Positions 29,365 to 38,036 of a stretch of DNA of 64,000 bases are shown here, one piece after another. The position numbers and the translations under genes are program-made. Location: the NCBI RefSeq assembly GCF_000716535.1, contig NZ_JNWV01000004.1:310001-374000 (forward strand), read 5' to 3'. Below the pieces are notes generated by a model that ran no database searches, was not told the origin of the DNA, and saw nothing but the letters and a program-made list of their open reading frames with translations. Each line of letters opens with the position of its first letter. Within the stretch, counting starts at the first letter, position 1. Source of the stretch: Streptomyces flaveolus. Lineage in GTDB: Bacteria; Actinomycetota; Actinomycetes; Streptomycetales; Streptomycetaceae.

Positions 29365-29892
29365 CTAACGAGTGGCGGGGGCGGCGCCGGAGCAGGACGG
29401 CGGGGAGTGGGTCCAGCCCGTACGCGGGTGGTACGACCAGCCGTCCGCCCGCCGGTACACCTGGCCGCCCCACTGCGCCCCCCGCCCCTGCGCCTCCCGC
29501 CACTTCGCGGCCGCGAGCACCGCGCCCCGGGCCAGTCCGGCGCCGGCCGGCCCGGCCAGCTTGTGTGCGAGCGGGCGGTGTTCGCGCAGCGCCCACAGGA
29601 CGACGATCCAGGCGCGCGAGCCCCGGTAGACCTGCCCGGAGTCGCCGACGACGGTGACCTCGTCGAGGGAGGCGGCGTGGTCGAGCCCGGGGAAGCGGCT
29701 GCGGGCCTCGGCCGAGCCGGCCGGCAGCAGTTCCAGCCGGACCAGCCGGGGCTGGCGGGCCAGCCAGTCGCGCAGATGGGCGCACAGGGCGCACTCGGCG
29801 TCGTACAGGACGGTCAGCCCCCGGACCGGGGCGTCCGCGGCACCCCGGCCCTCCGTCCCGGTCACGGCGGTCGTGCCGGTCACGGCCGTCAC
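29365..29892 (-). CDS. DCC family thiol-disulfide oxidoreductase-like protein (DUF393)
   Basis: A 175-residue protein with the DUF393 signature LTVLYDAECALCAHLRDWLARQ, containing the thioredoxin-like CxxC pair in AECALC, then LVRLELLPAGSAEARSRFPGLDH and EVTVVGDSGQVYRGSRAWIVVLWAL. The C-terminal part is Trp- and Tyr-rich and has no recognised domain. DCC proteins are thought to be redox proteins but have no clear substrate. The GTG start overlaps the stop of the upstream membrane protein by four bases (GTGA). Confidence 0.87.
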   Translation of the reverse strand: MTAVTGTTAVTGTEGRGAADAPVRGLTVLYDAECALCAHLRDWLARQPRLVRLELLPAGSAEARSRFPGLDHAASLDEVTVVGDSGQVYRGSRAWIVVLWALREHRPLAHKLAGPAGAGLARGAVLAAAKWREAQGRGAQWGGQVYRRADGWSYHPRTGWTHSPPSCSGAAPATR

Positions 29893-30296
29893 GCCCCGGC
29901 CGTCGGGGCGATCCACTCCTGCGGGGCGACCGGGGGGACCTGCTCCCGCTCCATGACCCCGCGCCGGCGGATCTTGTTGAGCACGTACACGTTGCCCAGG
30001 TGCATCACGCCGAGCACCAGCAGGACCACGCCCAGCTTGGTCGACAGGGCCTCGAAGATGCCGCGGGTGTCCTCGATCGTCTCGTCGTCCCCCAGGTACA
30101 GCGCCACGAAGCCGAGGTTGACCAGGTAGAAGCCGACCACCAGGAGGTGGTTGACGGCGTCCGCGAGCTTCTCGTTGCCGCGCAGCACGTCCGCCAGGAA
30201 GATCCGGCCGTTGCGGCTGAGCGTGCGGGCCACCCAGACGGTCAACGCGATGCTGACGACCAGGTAGATGACGTAGGCGATGACGGTGCGGTCCAT
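29889..30296 (-). CDS. Small membrane protein of unknown function
   Basis: A 135-residue protein with three hydrophobic segments: VIAYVIYLVVSIALTVWVA, HLLVVGFYLVNLGFVALYLG and LGVVLLVLGVMHLGNVYVLNKI. I do not recognise a named domain. ATG 30296 is chosen because the upstream in-frame part runs through the operator palindrome and lacks a ribosome site; GGGG lies close upstream. It is the first gene of the operon with DCC and tetR genes, so it is likely the main product controlled by that repressor. A role in respiration or redox stress is only a guess from the DCC partner. Confidence 0.75.
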   Translation of the reverse strand: MDRTVIAYVIYLVVSIALTVWVARTLSRNGRIFLADVLRGNEKLADAVNHLLVVGFYLVNLGFVALYLGDDETIEDTRGIFEALSTKLGVVLLVLGVMHLGNVYVLNKIRRRGVMEREQVPPVAPQEWIAPTAGA

Positions 30297-30309
30297 GCCC
30301 CACCCCTTC

Positions 30310-30368
30310 TTGAACGCGTTCAAAACGCTGACAGGCATGACTGTAGACCTGTTTTTGAACACGTTCAA
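30310..30368. promoter_or_regulatory. Two 14-bp TTGAAC palindromes upstream of the DCC/tetR operon
   Basis: Perfect or near-perfect palindromes TTGAACGCGTTCAA (30310-30323) and TTGAACACGTTCAA (30355-30368) lie upstream of the membrane protein start at 30296. Centres are 45 bases apart. They share the half-site TTGAAC and differ only in the middle. The tetR gene at the end of the operon is the obvious candidate regulator. The region between them is AT-rich for this window, consistent with a promoter. Confidence 0.82.
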
Positions 30369-30391
30369 CTGAAGGTGCGGTGACGGGGGTC

Positions 30392-30802
30392 TCAGGCTCT
30401 GCGGCCCAGTGCCGGGCGCTTGGTGTAGTCCGTGAAGCCGAGGATGTTCCCCCAGGGATCGGCGATCTCCACCGTCCAGCCGGTGGCCACCGGGAAGACC
30501 TCGTCCAGGGGTTCGATGCCGGCGGCGGCCAGCTCTCGCGCCGCCGCCCGCGCGTCCGGCACCTCCAGCCAGACGCGCGGCGAGGGCCAGGGCGGCGTCC
30601 GCTGCCGCAGCTCCTCCTCGGCGCGCAGCAGGATGCCGGGCGTCTCCCCGCCGACCTTCAGTTGTGCGATGCCGCCCTCGTCGAACCGGAAGCCCACGGC
30701 GAATCCGGCCCGCTCGTAGAAGGCGACGGCCTCGCCGAGGTCGCCGACGGGGAGCAGCACGTTGTCGAAACCGAGCAGTTCGTACGACTCTTCGTCTGAC
30801 AT
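30392..30802 (-). CDS. VOC (glyoxalase/bleomycin resistance) family protein
   Basis: A 136-residue protein with the paired beta-alpha-beta-beta-beta modules of the vicinal oxygen chelate fold: NVLLPVGDLGEAVAFYERAGFAV, IAQLKVGGETPGILLRAEEE, RVWLEVPDARAAARELAAAG, and the end motif WTVEIADPWGNILGF. The Glu of VEIADPWGN is one of the usual metal ligands. The substrate cannot be told from sequence. It lies alone between the TetR operon operators and the sdh terminators. Confidence 0.88.
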   Translation of the reverse strand: MSDEESYELLGFDNVLLPVGDLGEAVAFYERAGFAVGFRFDEGGIAQLKVGGETPGILLRAEEELRQRTPPWPSPRVWLEVPDARAAARELAAAGIEPLDEVFPVATGWTVEIADPWGNILGFTDYTKRPALGRRA

Positions 30803-30838
30803 GTCGTCACATTAGGATTCTTGCCCCCGGGAAGCGAG

Positions 30839-30870
30839 GAGCCCCACCGGAGCGGACTCCGGTGGGGCTC
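30839..30870. terminator. Strong hairpin between the VOC gene and sdhB
   Basis: A perfect 14-bp stem GAGCCCCACCGGAG/CTCCGGTGGGGCTC (30839-30852 with 30857-30870) with a four-base loop. It lies downstream of sdhB on the minus strand and upstream of the VOC gene. It is a likely rho-independent terminator for the leftward sdh operon, without a T-run. Confidence 0.75.
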
Positions 30871-30976
30871 TGGAGGTGGACCCCGTCAGTGGTTCACTGC
30901 GGGAAGCCCGGGTCCAGGTCGGGACTCCGACACGCCACTGCGACCGCCCTGGACGGCACTTACGCCTGGACGACAA

Positions 30977-31013
30977 GGGCCCCGCCCCCGGTACGGAACC
31001 GGAGGCGGGGCCC
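30977..31013. terminator. Second hairpin 25 bases after sdhB
   Basis: Stem GGGCCCCGCC/GGCGGGGCCC (30977-30986 with 31004-31013), extended by an inner CCGGT/ACCGG helix after one mismatch. It starts 25 bases after the sdhB stop on the minus strand, the expected place for the operon terminator. With the hairpin at 30839 it forms a tandem pair. Confidence 0.78.
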
Positions 31014-31037
31014 AGGTGCTCCAGGCGTGTCCGCGGA

Positions 31038-31817
31038 TCAGTAGCGGCGCGTGATCAGGGCGCGCTTCACTTCCTGGATCGCCTTCGTGACCTCGATGCC
31101 GCGCGGGCAGGCGTCCGTGCAGTTGAAGGTCGTGCGGCAGCGCCACACGCCGTCACGGTCGTTGAGGATCTCCAGGCGCTGCTCCCCGGCCTCGTCACGC
31201 GAGTCGAAGATGAAACGGTGGGCGTTCACGATCGCGGCCGGACCGAAGTACTGGCCGTCGTTCCAGAACACCGGGCAGGAGGAGGTGCAGGCCGCGCAGA
31301 GGATGCACTTCGTGGTGTCGTCGAAGCGCTCGCGGTCCTCCGGGGACTGGTAGCGCTCCCGGGTGGGCTCGTTCGTCTCCTTGACGACCAGGAACGGCAT
31401 GACGTCCCGGTACGCCTGGAAGAACGGCTCCATGTCCACGACCAGGTCCTTCAGGACCGTCAGGCCCTTGATGGGCTCGACCGTGATCGGCTTCTCGGGG
31501 TTGATGTCCTTGATCAGCGTCTTGCAGGCAAGGCGGTTCTTGCCGTTGATCCGCATCGCGTCCGAGCCGCAGATGCCGTGCGCGCACGAGCGGCGGAAGG
31601 TGAGGGTGCCGTCGACGTCCCACTTGATCTTGTGGAGGCCGTCGAGGACCCGCTCCTTGGGGTCGATCTCCAGCTGGAAGTCTTCCCAGGTGGCCTCCGC
31701 CGCGACCTCCGGGTTGAACCGGCGGATGCGGAAGGTGACCGTGATGTAGGGGGAGTCGGCGAAACCGGGCTCGGGCTGGCCGGCCGCGTCCGCCTTGTCC
31801 AGAACAGGGGTAGCCAT
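31038..31817 (-). CDS. sdhB: Succinate dehydrogenase iron-sulfur subunit
   Basis: Complex II iron-sulfur protein, 259 residues, passing electrons from the flavin to quinone on the inner face of the membrane. The N-terminal ferredoxin domain has the [2Fe-2S] ligands in RRSCAHGICGSDAM. The C-terminal domain has CILCAACTSSCPVFW and CTDACPRGIEVTKAI, the ligands of the [4Fe-4S] and [3Fe-4S] clusters. It is the last gene of sdhCDAB; its ATG overlaps the sdhA stop by one base. Two hairpins follow. Confidence 0.97.
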   Translation of the reverse strand: MATPVLDKADAAGQPEPGFADSPYITVTFRIRRFNPEVAAEATWEDFQLEIDPKERVLDGLHKIKWDVDGTLTFRRSCAHGICGSDAMRINGKNRLACKTLIKDINPEKPITVEPIKGLTVLKDLVVDMEPFFQAYRDVMPFLVVKETNEPTRERYQSPEDRERFDDTTKCILCAACTSSCPVFWNDGQYFGPAAIVNAHRFIFDSRDEAGEQRLEILNDRDGVWRCRTTFNCTDACPRGIEVTKAIQEVKRALITRRY

Positions 31818-33571
31818 CAGTACTTACGCTCCATCGGCTGGTAGCGGGTCTGGACGACCGGCTTGTAGTCGAGACGGACGGTTTCCGAGCCGTCGGCGCC
31901 GACCTCGCGGTACGCCATGGTGTGGCGCATGAAGTTGACGTCGTCACGGTTCGGGTAGTCCTCGCGGTAGTGACCGCCGCGGGACTCCTTGCGGGCGAGG
32001 GCCGACACCGCCATGACCTCGGCCAGGTCGAGCAGGTTGCCCAGCTCGATCGCCTCCAGCAGGTCCGTGTTGAAACGCTTGCCCTTGTCCTGGATCGCCA
32101 CGTTCTTGTAGCGCTCCTTGAGCTCGGCGATCTTCTCGACCGCCGTCTTGATCGTCTGCTCGGTGCGGAACACCATGACGTTGGCGTCCATGGTCTCCTG
32201 CAGCTCGCGGCGCAGGGTCGCCACCCGCTCGTTGCCGGTGGAGGTGCGCAGCCGCTCGATCTGCTCGACGACGAAGGACTCCGGGGCGTCCGGCAGCTCG
32301 ACGTAGTCGGCCTTCGCCGAGTACTCGGCGGCGGCGATGCCCGCGCGGCGGCCGAAGACGTTGATGTCCAGCAGCGAGTTGGTGCCGAGCCGGTTGGCGC
32401 CGTGCACGGACACGCAGGCGACCTCGCCGGCCGCGTACAGGCCCGGGACGACCGTGGTGTTGTCCGCCAGGACCTCGCCCATGACGTTCGTCGGGATGCC
32501 GCCCATCGCGTAGTGCGCGGTGGGCTGGATCGGGATCGGGTCCGTGTACGGCTCGATGCCGAGGTAGGTCCGCGCGAACTCGGTGATGTCCGGGAGCTTG
32601 GCGTCGAGCTGCTCCGGCGGCAGGTGGGTCAGGTCCAGGTAGACGTGGTCGCCCTCGGGACCGCAGCCACGGCCCTCGCGGATCTCCGTGTAGATGGAGC
32701 GGGACACCACGTCACGGGACGCCAGGTCCTTCATGACGGGAGCGTACTTCTCCATGAAGCGCTCGCCGTCCTTGTTGCGCAGGATGCCGCCCTCACCGCG
32801 GGCGCCCTCGGTGAGCAGGATGCCCATGCGCCAGATGCCGGTCGGGTGGAACTGGAAGAACTCCATGTCCTCCAGCGGCAGGCCGCGCCGGTAGACCGCC
32901 GCCTGGCCGTCACCGGTCAGCGTGTGGGCGTTCGACGTCACCTTGAAGAACTTGCCGGTGCCGCCGGAGGCGTAGATGACGGCCTTCGCCTGGAAGACGT
33001 GGATCTCGCCGGTCGCCAGCTCGTAGGCGACGACACCGGCGGAGCGCTTGACGCCGTCGACCTCGGTGATGAGCTGGTCCAGGACGTAGAACTCGTTGAA
33101 GAACTCCACGCCCTCCTTGACGCAGTTCTGGTACAGCGTCTGGAGGATCATGTGGCCGGTGCGGTCCGCGGCGTAGCAGGACCGGCGGACCGGGGCCTCG
33201 CCGTGGTTGCGGCTGTGCCCGCCGAAGCGGCGCTGGTCGATGGTGCCGTTCGGCGTCCGGTTGAACGGCAGGCCCATCTTCTCCAGGTCGAGGACGGCGT
33301 CGATGGCCTCCTTCGCCAGGATCTCGGCGGCGTCCTGGTCGACCAGGTAGTCACCGCCCTTGACCGTGTCGAAGGTGTGCCACTCCCAGTTGTCCTCCTC
33401 CACGTTGGCCAGCGCGGCGGCCATGCCGCCCTGCGCGGCGCCCGTGTGGGAGCGGGTGGGGTAGAGCTTGGTCAGGACCGCGGTGCGGCTGCGCTTCGTC
33501 GCCTCGATGGCGGCGCGCATGCCCGCGCCACCGGCGCCGACGATGACGGTGTCGTACTTGTGGATCTTCAT
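31817..33571 (-). CDS. sdhA: Succinate dehydrogenase flavoprotein subunit
   Basis: Catalytic subunit of complex II, 584 residues, oxidising succinate to fumarate. FAD-binding motif [16 protein letters not shown] starts at residue 10; the His that carries covalent FAD is in [10 protein letters not shown]. The catalytic Arg region is [26 protein letters not shown], and substrate motifs HPTGI and [10 protein letters not shown] are present, as is [13 protein letters not shown]. It sits 19 bases after sdhD. Length and motifs are normal for an aerobic succinate:menaquinone enzyme of actinobacteria. Confidence 0.97.
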   Translation of the reverse strand: MKIHKYDTVIVGAGGAGMRAAIEATKRSRTAVLTKLYPTRSHTGAAQGGMAAALANVEEDNWEWHTFDTVKGGDYLVDQDAAEILAKEAIDAVLDLEKMGLPFNRTPNGTIDQRRFGGHSRNHGEAPVRRSCYAADRTGHMILQTLYQNCVKEGVEFFNEFYVLDQLITEVDGVKRSAGVVAYELATGEIHVFQAKAVIYASGGTGKFFKVTSNAHTLTGDGQAAVYRRGLPLEDMEFFQFHPTGIWRMGILLTEGARGEGGILRNKDGERFMEKYAPVMKDLASRDVVSRSIYTEIREGRGCGPEGDHVYLDLTHLPPEQLDAKLPDITEFARTYLGIEPYTDPIPIQPTAHYAMGGIPTNVMGEVLADNTTVVPGLYAAGEVACVSVHGANRLGTNSLLDINVFGRRAGIAAAEYSAKADYVELPDAPESFVVEQIERLRTSTGNERVATLRRELQETMDANVMVFRTEQTIKTAVEKIAELKERYKNVAIQDKGKRFNTDLLEAIELGNLLDLAEVMAVSALARKESRGGHYREDYPNRDDVNFMRHTMAYREVGADGSETVRLDYKPVVQTRYQPMERKY

Positions 33572-33590
33572 GATTCTCGCAGCCCCGTGC

Positions 33591-34073
33591 CTAGCGGATG
33601 TTCGGGTCGAAGGTGAAGATCACCAGCGTGCCCAGCAGGATGGTGAACACCGTGGCGGTGTAGAGCAGGCCCTTCAGCCACAGCCGGCTGTTCGGGCGCT
33701 CCGCGTAGTCGTTGATGATCGTGCGCAGGCCGTTGGCGCCGTGCAGCATCGCCAGCCACAGCATCAGCAGGTCCCAGACCTGCCAGAACGGGGACGCCCA
33801 GCGGCCGGCCACGAAGGCGAAGCCGATCTTGGAGACGCCGCCGTCCAGCACGAGCTGGATCAGCAGGTGGCCGATGACGAGGACGACCAGCACGATGCCG
33901 GACAGGCGCATGAAGAGCCAGGCCGCCAGCTCGAAGTTGCCCCGGGTCGACTTCGGGGACTTCTTGGTGCGCCTGCGCGGGGCCTCGATCAGCGGGGCCG
34001 GGTTGTCGACGGTGTAGACGGGGGCGCCCTCGACGGGGCCGACTCCCGAGGCCGCGGTTTCAGTCGTGGACAT
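33591..34073 (-). CDS. sdhD: Succinate dehydrogenase hydrophobic membrane anchor subunit
   Basis: Membrane anchor of complex II, 160 residues. After a hydrophilic N terminus of about 45 residues come three membrane helices; the second carries the putative haem ligand in [15 protein letters not shown]. The N-terminal extension contains a basic patch [16 protein letters not shown] 34073 is five bases after the sdhC stop. Members of this type bind haem b together with SdhC and form the quinone site. Confidence 0.93.
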   Translation of the reverse strand: MSTTETAASGVGPVEGAPVYTVDNPAPLIEAPRRRTKKSPKSTRGNFELAAWLFMRLSGIVLVVLVIGHLLIQLVLDGGVSKIGFAFVAGRWASPFWQVWDLLMLWLAMLHGANGLRTIINDYAERPNSRLWLKGLLYTATVFTILLGTLVIFTFDPNIR

Positions 34074-34078
34074 CGGCG

Positions 34079-34459
34079 TCAGCTCCCAAACAGGACACGG
34101 TAGGCGTGGCCGAGGACCGGGTAGATCGCCCCGAGCATCAGCACGATCCAGACACCCATCACGGTCCAGAACATCTGCTTCTGGTAGCGCGGGCCCTTCG
34201 ACCAGAAGTCGACGGCGATGACGCGCAGGCCGTTGAGCGCGTGGAAGAGGATGGCGGCGACGAGGCCGTACTCCAGCAGCGCGACGATCGGCGTCTTGTA
34301 CGTGGCTACGACCTTGTCGTAGTCCTCGGGGGATACACGCACGAGAGCGGTGTCCAGCACGTGAACGAACAGGAAGAAGAAGATGAGGACGCCGGTGACT
34401 CGGTGAGCCACCCAGGACCACATTCCTTCCCGGCCGCGGTACAGCGTTCCAGCCGGCAC
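34079..34459 (-). CDS. sdhC: Succinate dehydrogenase cytochrome b556 subunit
   Basis: Cytochrome b subunit of complex II, 126 residues, three membrane helices. It has the family start GREGMWSWVAHRVTGVLIFFFL with the Ser/Arg of the quinone site, a His in FVHVLDTAL, and LFHALNGLRVIAVDF. First gene of the operon; the probable promoter lies in the 191-base region up to the OHCU-like gene at 34651. No certain operator was found there. Confidence 0.94.
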   Translation of the reverse strand: MPAGTLYRGREGMWSWVAHRVTGVLIFFFLFVHVLDTALVRVSPEDYDKVVATYKTPIVALLEYGLVAAILFHALNGLRVIAVDFWSKGPRYQKQMFWTVMGVWIVLMLGAIYPVLGHAYRVLFGS

Positions 34460-34650
34460 GGAAGAACCCTCCGGGAGCGGGGACTAGGGCCGCGCCGGCT
34501 TCACTGTCGGTCGGGCCCGGCCGGGTACGGTCCACCGGCCCTCTGCATGGTATCCACGTGCCGCCGTGGTGCTTACGGGGGGCCTACCGGTGTGATCAAA
34601 GTGGCACGCGGTTGGGCTAGCGGGTGCGGTCGCCGCGGCGGATTCGACTG

Positions 34651-35226
34651 TCATTTGCCGGGTGCGGGGGCGTTTGGGCTGGTCGCGCCCACGTGGCGGT
34701 AGCCACAAATCGAACACAGCCCTACGCCGCTGAGCAGGGTCAGCAGCCGTCCCCGCGCGAGGCGCCGGAGCTCGTCCGCCGCCACCACCCGTTCCTCTTC
34801 GGGATCGTTCGCCAATCGTGACCGGATCGCTTCGAGGATGTGGTCGATGACCTCGTCCGGGGCGACATCGCCCAGGTAGATGACGAACGCGTGTCCGAAT
34901 CGGGCCTCGTACGCGGCGTGCGCGGCGCTCAGGGCCATGTGGGCCGCCGAGTAGGTGCCCTCGGGCAGCTCGGGGAGGGACTCGCCGGCCAGGGCCTCGG
35001 CCAGATCGCCGGGGGAGAGGTCGTACGTCGCCTCGTCCGCCGCGGCCAGCAGGGCGTCCAGGTCCGGGTAGGGGCGGTGGTCCGCGATCCGGTGCGACCA
35101 GCGCAGGCTGTGCAGGCAGTGCAGGAGAAGGGTGCGGGCCTCGGCGGCGGGTGCGGTGTTGAAGGCGTCGAGGGGTGTGGGGAGATACGGCAGGCGGTGG
35201 GCGGGCAGCGTGGGTCCTCGCGTCAC
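34651..35226 (-). CDS. OHCU decarboxylase-like protein lacking the usual catalytic motif
   Basis: A 191-residue protein resembling 2-oxo-4-hydroxy-4-carboxy-5-ureidoimidazoline decarboxylase, the last step of urate to allantoin. Family-like parts are FNTAPAAEARTLLLHCLHSLRW at the N terminus, AAYEARFGHAFVIYLGD, and LANDPEEERVVAADELRRLARGRL. However, the expected HPxxG segment with the catalytic His is not present; the region reads LAEALAGESLPELPEGTYSAAH instead. The C terminus has an extra CSICGYRHVGA. It may therefore be a paralogue with another job. No other urate gene is nearby. Confidence 0.65.
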   Translation of the reverse strand: MTRGPTLPAHRLPYLPTPLDAFNTAPAAEARTLLLHCLHSLRWSHRIADHRPYPDLDALLAAADEATYDLSPGDLAEALAGESLPELPEGTYSAAHMALSAAHAAYEARFGHAFVIYLGDVAPDEVIDHILEAIRSRLANDPEEERVVAADELRRLARGRLLTLLSGVGLCSICGYRHVGATSPNAPAPGK

Positions 35227-35380
35227 ATGTGGTGTGGCAGGGGATGCTGTGAAAAGTGTGGCCTCAGGTTATCGAGAGTGGTCAGGCTGTGTCCGAGGGA
35301 TGCCTGAAATTCACCCGGACGGGAGAGTTTCGGAACGCCTGGATGACAGCCGAGCGGGCGATCGGTCGTACGTTGGCAGG

Positions 35381-37048
35381 GTGATCCAGCACAGGCACAG
35401 GCGCCGGGGCCCGGCGCGGCAGGTGATACGGAAGCGGGCGGTGGTGGCCGCCGCGTTCGTCGGGACCATCGCGCTCGGCACCGGCGTCGGCGTGTGGGCC
35501 TCGTCGGACGGGAGCGGCGGAAAGCCGGAGGGAAGCGCGGCGCGGTCGTCGTCCGGCCGGGCGGCCGGCACCGGTGCCGGCGATCCGGGCACACCGTCGG
35601 CGAGTCCCAGCCCGAGCCGGTCCTATCCCCTGTCGCGGGCACCGCGCACGATCCCCGCGGTGCGCTCCCACACCCCCGCGCGCGGACCCGGCTGGACACC
35701 GCGGCCGGGCGGCCGCGTGGTGGTGAGCGACCCCGGGCTGGCCGACGAGGGGCGCCTCATAGCCGGCGAGCTGGGGCTGCGGTACGCGGGGGAGAAGGAC
35801 GACGTGCGGGCGGGCGATCTGCGGCTGGCGCTCGGTAGCGGGGGCGGGAACCAGGAGTCGTACACCATGACCGTCCGGGGCGGGCGGGTCGACATCAGCG
35901 GGCCCGGCGAGGCCGGCGTGTTCTACGGCACCCGCACCCTGAAGCAGGAGGTCCACGGCGGCGGCACGGCACCCGAGGGCGTCGTGAAGGACGAGCCCGC
36001 CAAGCCGGTGCGCGGGTTCATGCTGGACATCGCCCGCAAGCCGTACGGCGAGACCTGGATCGAGGACCGGATACGCGAGCTGGGGGACCTCAAGTTCAAC
36101 GAGCTGGGCCTGCACTTCTCCGACGACCAGGCCTTCAGGATCGAGTCCAGCAGCCACCCCGAGATCGTCTCCAAGGACCATCTGACCAAGGCCCAGGTCA
36201 GGAAGATCGTGGCGCTGGCGGACAGCCGGCACATCACCGTCGTACCGGAGATCGACTCGCCGGGGCACCTGGGCGCCGTCATCGCCGCCCACCCGGACCT
36301 CCAGCTGCGCAACGCGAGCGGGGTGCCGACGCGGGGCGCCGTCGACATCTCCAAGGACGCCTCCGCGCGGATCGTCGACGACCTGCTCGACGAGTACGCC
36401 GGGCTCTTCACCGGCGACCAGTGGCACCTGGGCGGGGACGAGTACCAGGCGCTGACCGTCAGGGACCCGCAGGCCTCGTATCCCCAGCTGGCCGCCGCCG
36501 CCCGGCAGGCCTTCGGCGCCGGCGCGACCGTCGCCGACCTCGCCACCGGCTGGCTGAACGACCGCGCGGCCACCGTCCGCGCCCACGACCGGACCGTCCG
36601 CGCGTGGAACGACGGCTTCTACCGCGACACCTCCGTGCGGCCCGACCCGGACATCCGGGTCGCCTACTGGACCGGCAAGGAGATCGGCGCCCGGCAGCCC
36701 GTGGAGTACCTGAGCGCCGGGCGGAAGGTGCTCAACTACAACGACGAGTTCCTCTACTACGTGCTCGGGCAGCCGCAGACCTTCGTCTACCCGACCGGAC
36801 AGCGGATCTACGAGCAGTGGAGCCCGCGCGTGCTGCGCGGCACCACCGCCGTGCCGGAGCGCTACGACGGGCAGATCCTGGGCGGCTCGTTCGCGGTCTG
36901 GTCCGACTTCCCGAACGCGCAGACGCAGGCACAGGTCGCCGCCGGCATCCGGATGCCGCTGCGGGCCACCGCGCAGAAGCTGTGGGACCCGGGCACGCCC
37001 CCGCTGTCCTGGGCCGGCTTCCGCGAGCTGGCGGACCGGCTGGGCTGA
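35381..37048 (+). CDS. Beta-N-acetylhexosaminidase, glycoside hydrolase family 20
   Basis: Exported hexosaminidase, 555 residues, releasing terminal GlcNAc or GalNAc. Residues 1-40 are a basic region and membrane segment (AVVAAAFVGTIALGTGVGVWA); a Ser/Pro/Gly linker follows. The GH20b N-domain (about 115-210) leads to the catalytic barrel starting VRGFMLDIARKPYG; the catalytic Asp-Glu pair is in WHLGGDEY near residue 350. Also FSDDQAFRIES and VVPEIDSPGHLG. GTG 35381 has a nearby GGCAGG. It probably recycles chitin or wall amino sugars. A longer in-frame reading upstream lacks signal features. Confidence 0.9.
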   Translation: MIQHRHRRRGPARQVIRKRAVVAAAFVGTIALGTGVGVWASSDGSGGKPEGSAARSSSGRAAGTGAGDPGTPSASPSPSRSYPLSRAPRTIPAVRSHTPARGPGWTPRPGGRVVVSDPGLADEGRLIAGELGLRYAGEKDDVRAGDLRLALGSGGGNQESYTMTVRGGRVDISGPGEAGVFYGTRTLKQEVHGGGTAPEGVVKDEPAKPVRGFMLDIARKPYGETWIEDRIRELGDLKFNELGLHFSDDQAFRIESSSHPEIVSKDHLTKAQVRKIVALADSRHITVVPEIDSPGHLGAVIAAHPDLQLRNASGVPTRGAVDISKDASARIVDDLLDEYAGLFTGDQWHLGGDEYQALTVRDPQASYPQLAAAARQAFGAGATVADLATGWLNDRAATVRAHDRTVRAWNDGFYRDTSVRPDPDIRVAYWTGKEIGARQPVEYLSAGRKVLNYNDEFLYYVLGQPQTFVYPTGQRIYEQWSPRVLRGTTAVPERYDGQILGGSFAVWSDFPNAQTQAQVAAGIRMPLRATAQKLWDPGTPPLSWAGFRELADRLG

Positions 37049-37198
37049 GAACCGAGTGGACGCACGGCGGCGTCCGCCCCTATGTTCCGGTGTCCGCGCG
37101 CGTCCTCGGAACGCGCGCGTCCGTCACCGGTGGCCGCGCGTCGCTTCGGGGAGAGCCGACGCACCGGCCCGGCTCTCATCTCTCGGGGGGACTCCGCC

Positions 37199-37918
37199 AT
37201 GACCTCGCCCATGCCCACACCGCCGTACCCCGCGTCGCCGTACCCTACGCCGCCCGGCGCCTGGCTGCGCTCGCCGGTCGCGCTCGGCCGGGCCACCGCC
37301 GTACTGCTCGGGCTCGTCATCGCCACCGACCTGTTCGCCTGCTGCGCGGACCTGCTGGAACTCGACGTCGCCGGCGACATCGCCGACGGCGCCGCCGGGG
37401 CCGGCGTCGTCGGCCGGGCCGACCGCGCGGACGCGCTCTACGCGGTGGCCGGCGTCTCCCAGGTGGTCGCGCTGGTCGCCACGGTGGTCGTCTACCTGTG
37501 CTGGCTGTGGCGGGTCCGGGTGAACGCCGAGGTGTTCGACGCCTCCCGGCACCGCATGAAGCGCGGCTGGACGATCGGCGGCTGGTTCTGCCCGGTCGTC
37601 AACCTCTGGTTCCCGCGCCGGATCGTCGCCGACAGCTGGGACGCCAGCGCCCCCTGGGGCACGCGGTCCGGGCACACGCCGGTCGACGCCTGGTGGACGC
37701 TGTGGATCATCAGCCTCGTCGCGGGCCGGTACGCGTACACCACGTCCCGGAACGCCGAGACGGCGGCCGAACTGCGCGACGCCGCCCGGGTGATGCTGTT
37801 CTCCGACGGGATCGACATCGCGGCGGCCGTCCTCGCCATGGTGGTGGTCGTCCGGCTGACCCGTATGCAGGAGCGCAAGGTGTTCTCGGGCGAGCTGCCC
37901 GCCCCCGCCTTCGGCTGA
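37199..37918 (+). CDS. DUF4328 membrane protein
   Basis: A 239-residue membrane protein with a Pro-rich N terminus and four or five helices. The DUF4328 core is visible as VYLCWLWRVRVNAEVFDASRHRMKRGWTIGGWFCPVVNLWFPRRIVADSW. Function unknown. ATG 37199 is preceded by GGGGGG. It follows the GH20 gene by 150 bases. Streptomyces carry many paralogues of this family. Confidence 0.88.
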   Translation: MTSPMPTPPYPASPYPTPPGAWLRSPVALGRATAVLLGLVIATDLFACCADLLELDVAGDIADGAAGAGVVGRADRADALYAVAGVSQVVALVATVVVYLCWLWRVRVNAEVFDASRHRMKRGWTIGGWFCPVVNLWFPRRIVADSWDASAPWGTRSGHTPVDAWWTLWIISLVAGRYAYTTSRNAETAAELRDAARVMLFSDGIDIAAAVLAMVVVVRLTRMQERKVFSGELPAPAFG

Positions 37919-38036
37919 CCGCCCGCCACTGTCGCCTTTGGCTGAATACCTCCGCTGTGACACTCCCGCGCCGTCGCACGCAGTAAGGGGAAATGCGGGC
38001 TCCGTACCGGTCGGCGCCCTGGCGAGGGAGGCATCC

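Noticed and set aside
34592..34607. Crp-like site GTG-N8-GGCAC upstream of sdhC
   Set aside because: Spacing between the half-sites is two bases longer than the Streptomyces Crp consensus I remember, and no second site supports it.
35277..35292. DasR-like operator upstream of the GH20 gene
   Set aside because: Only one half-site (AGTGGTC) matches; overall about 9 of 16 bases agree with the consensus.
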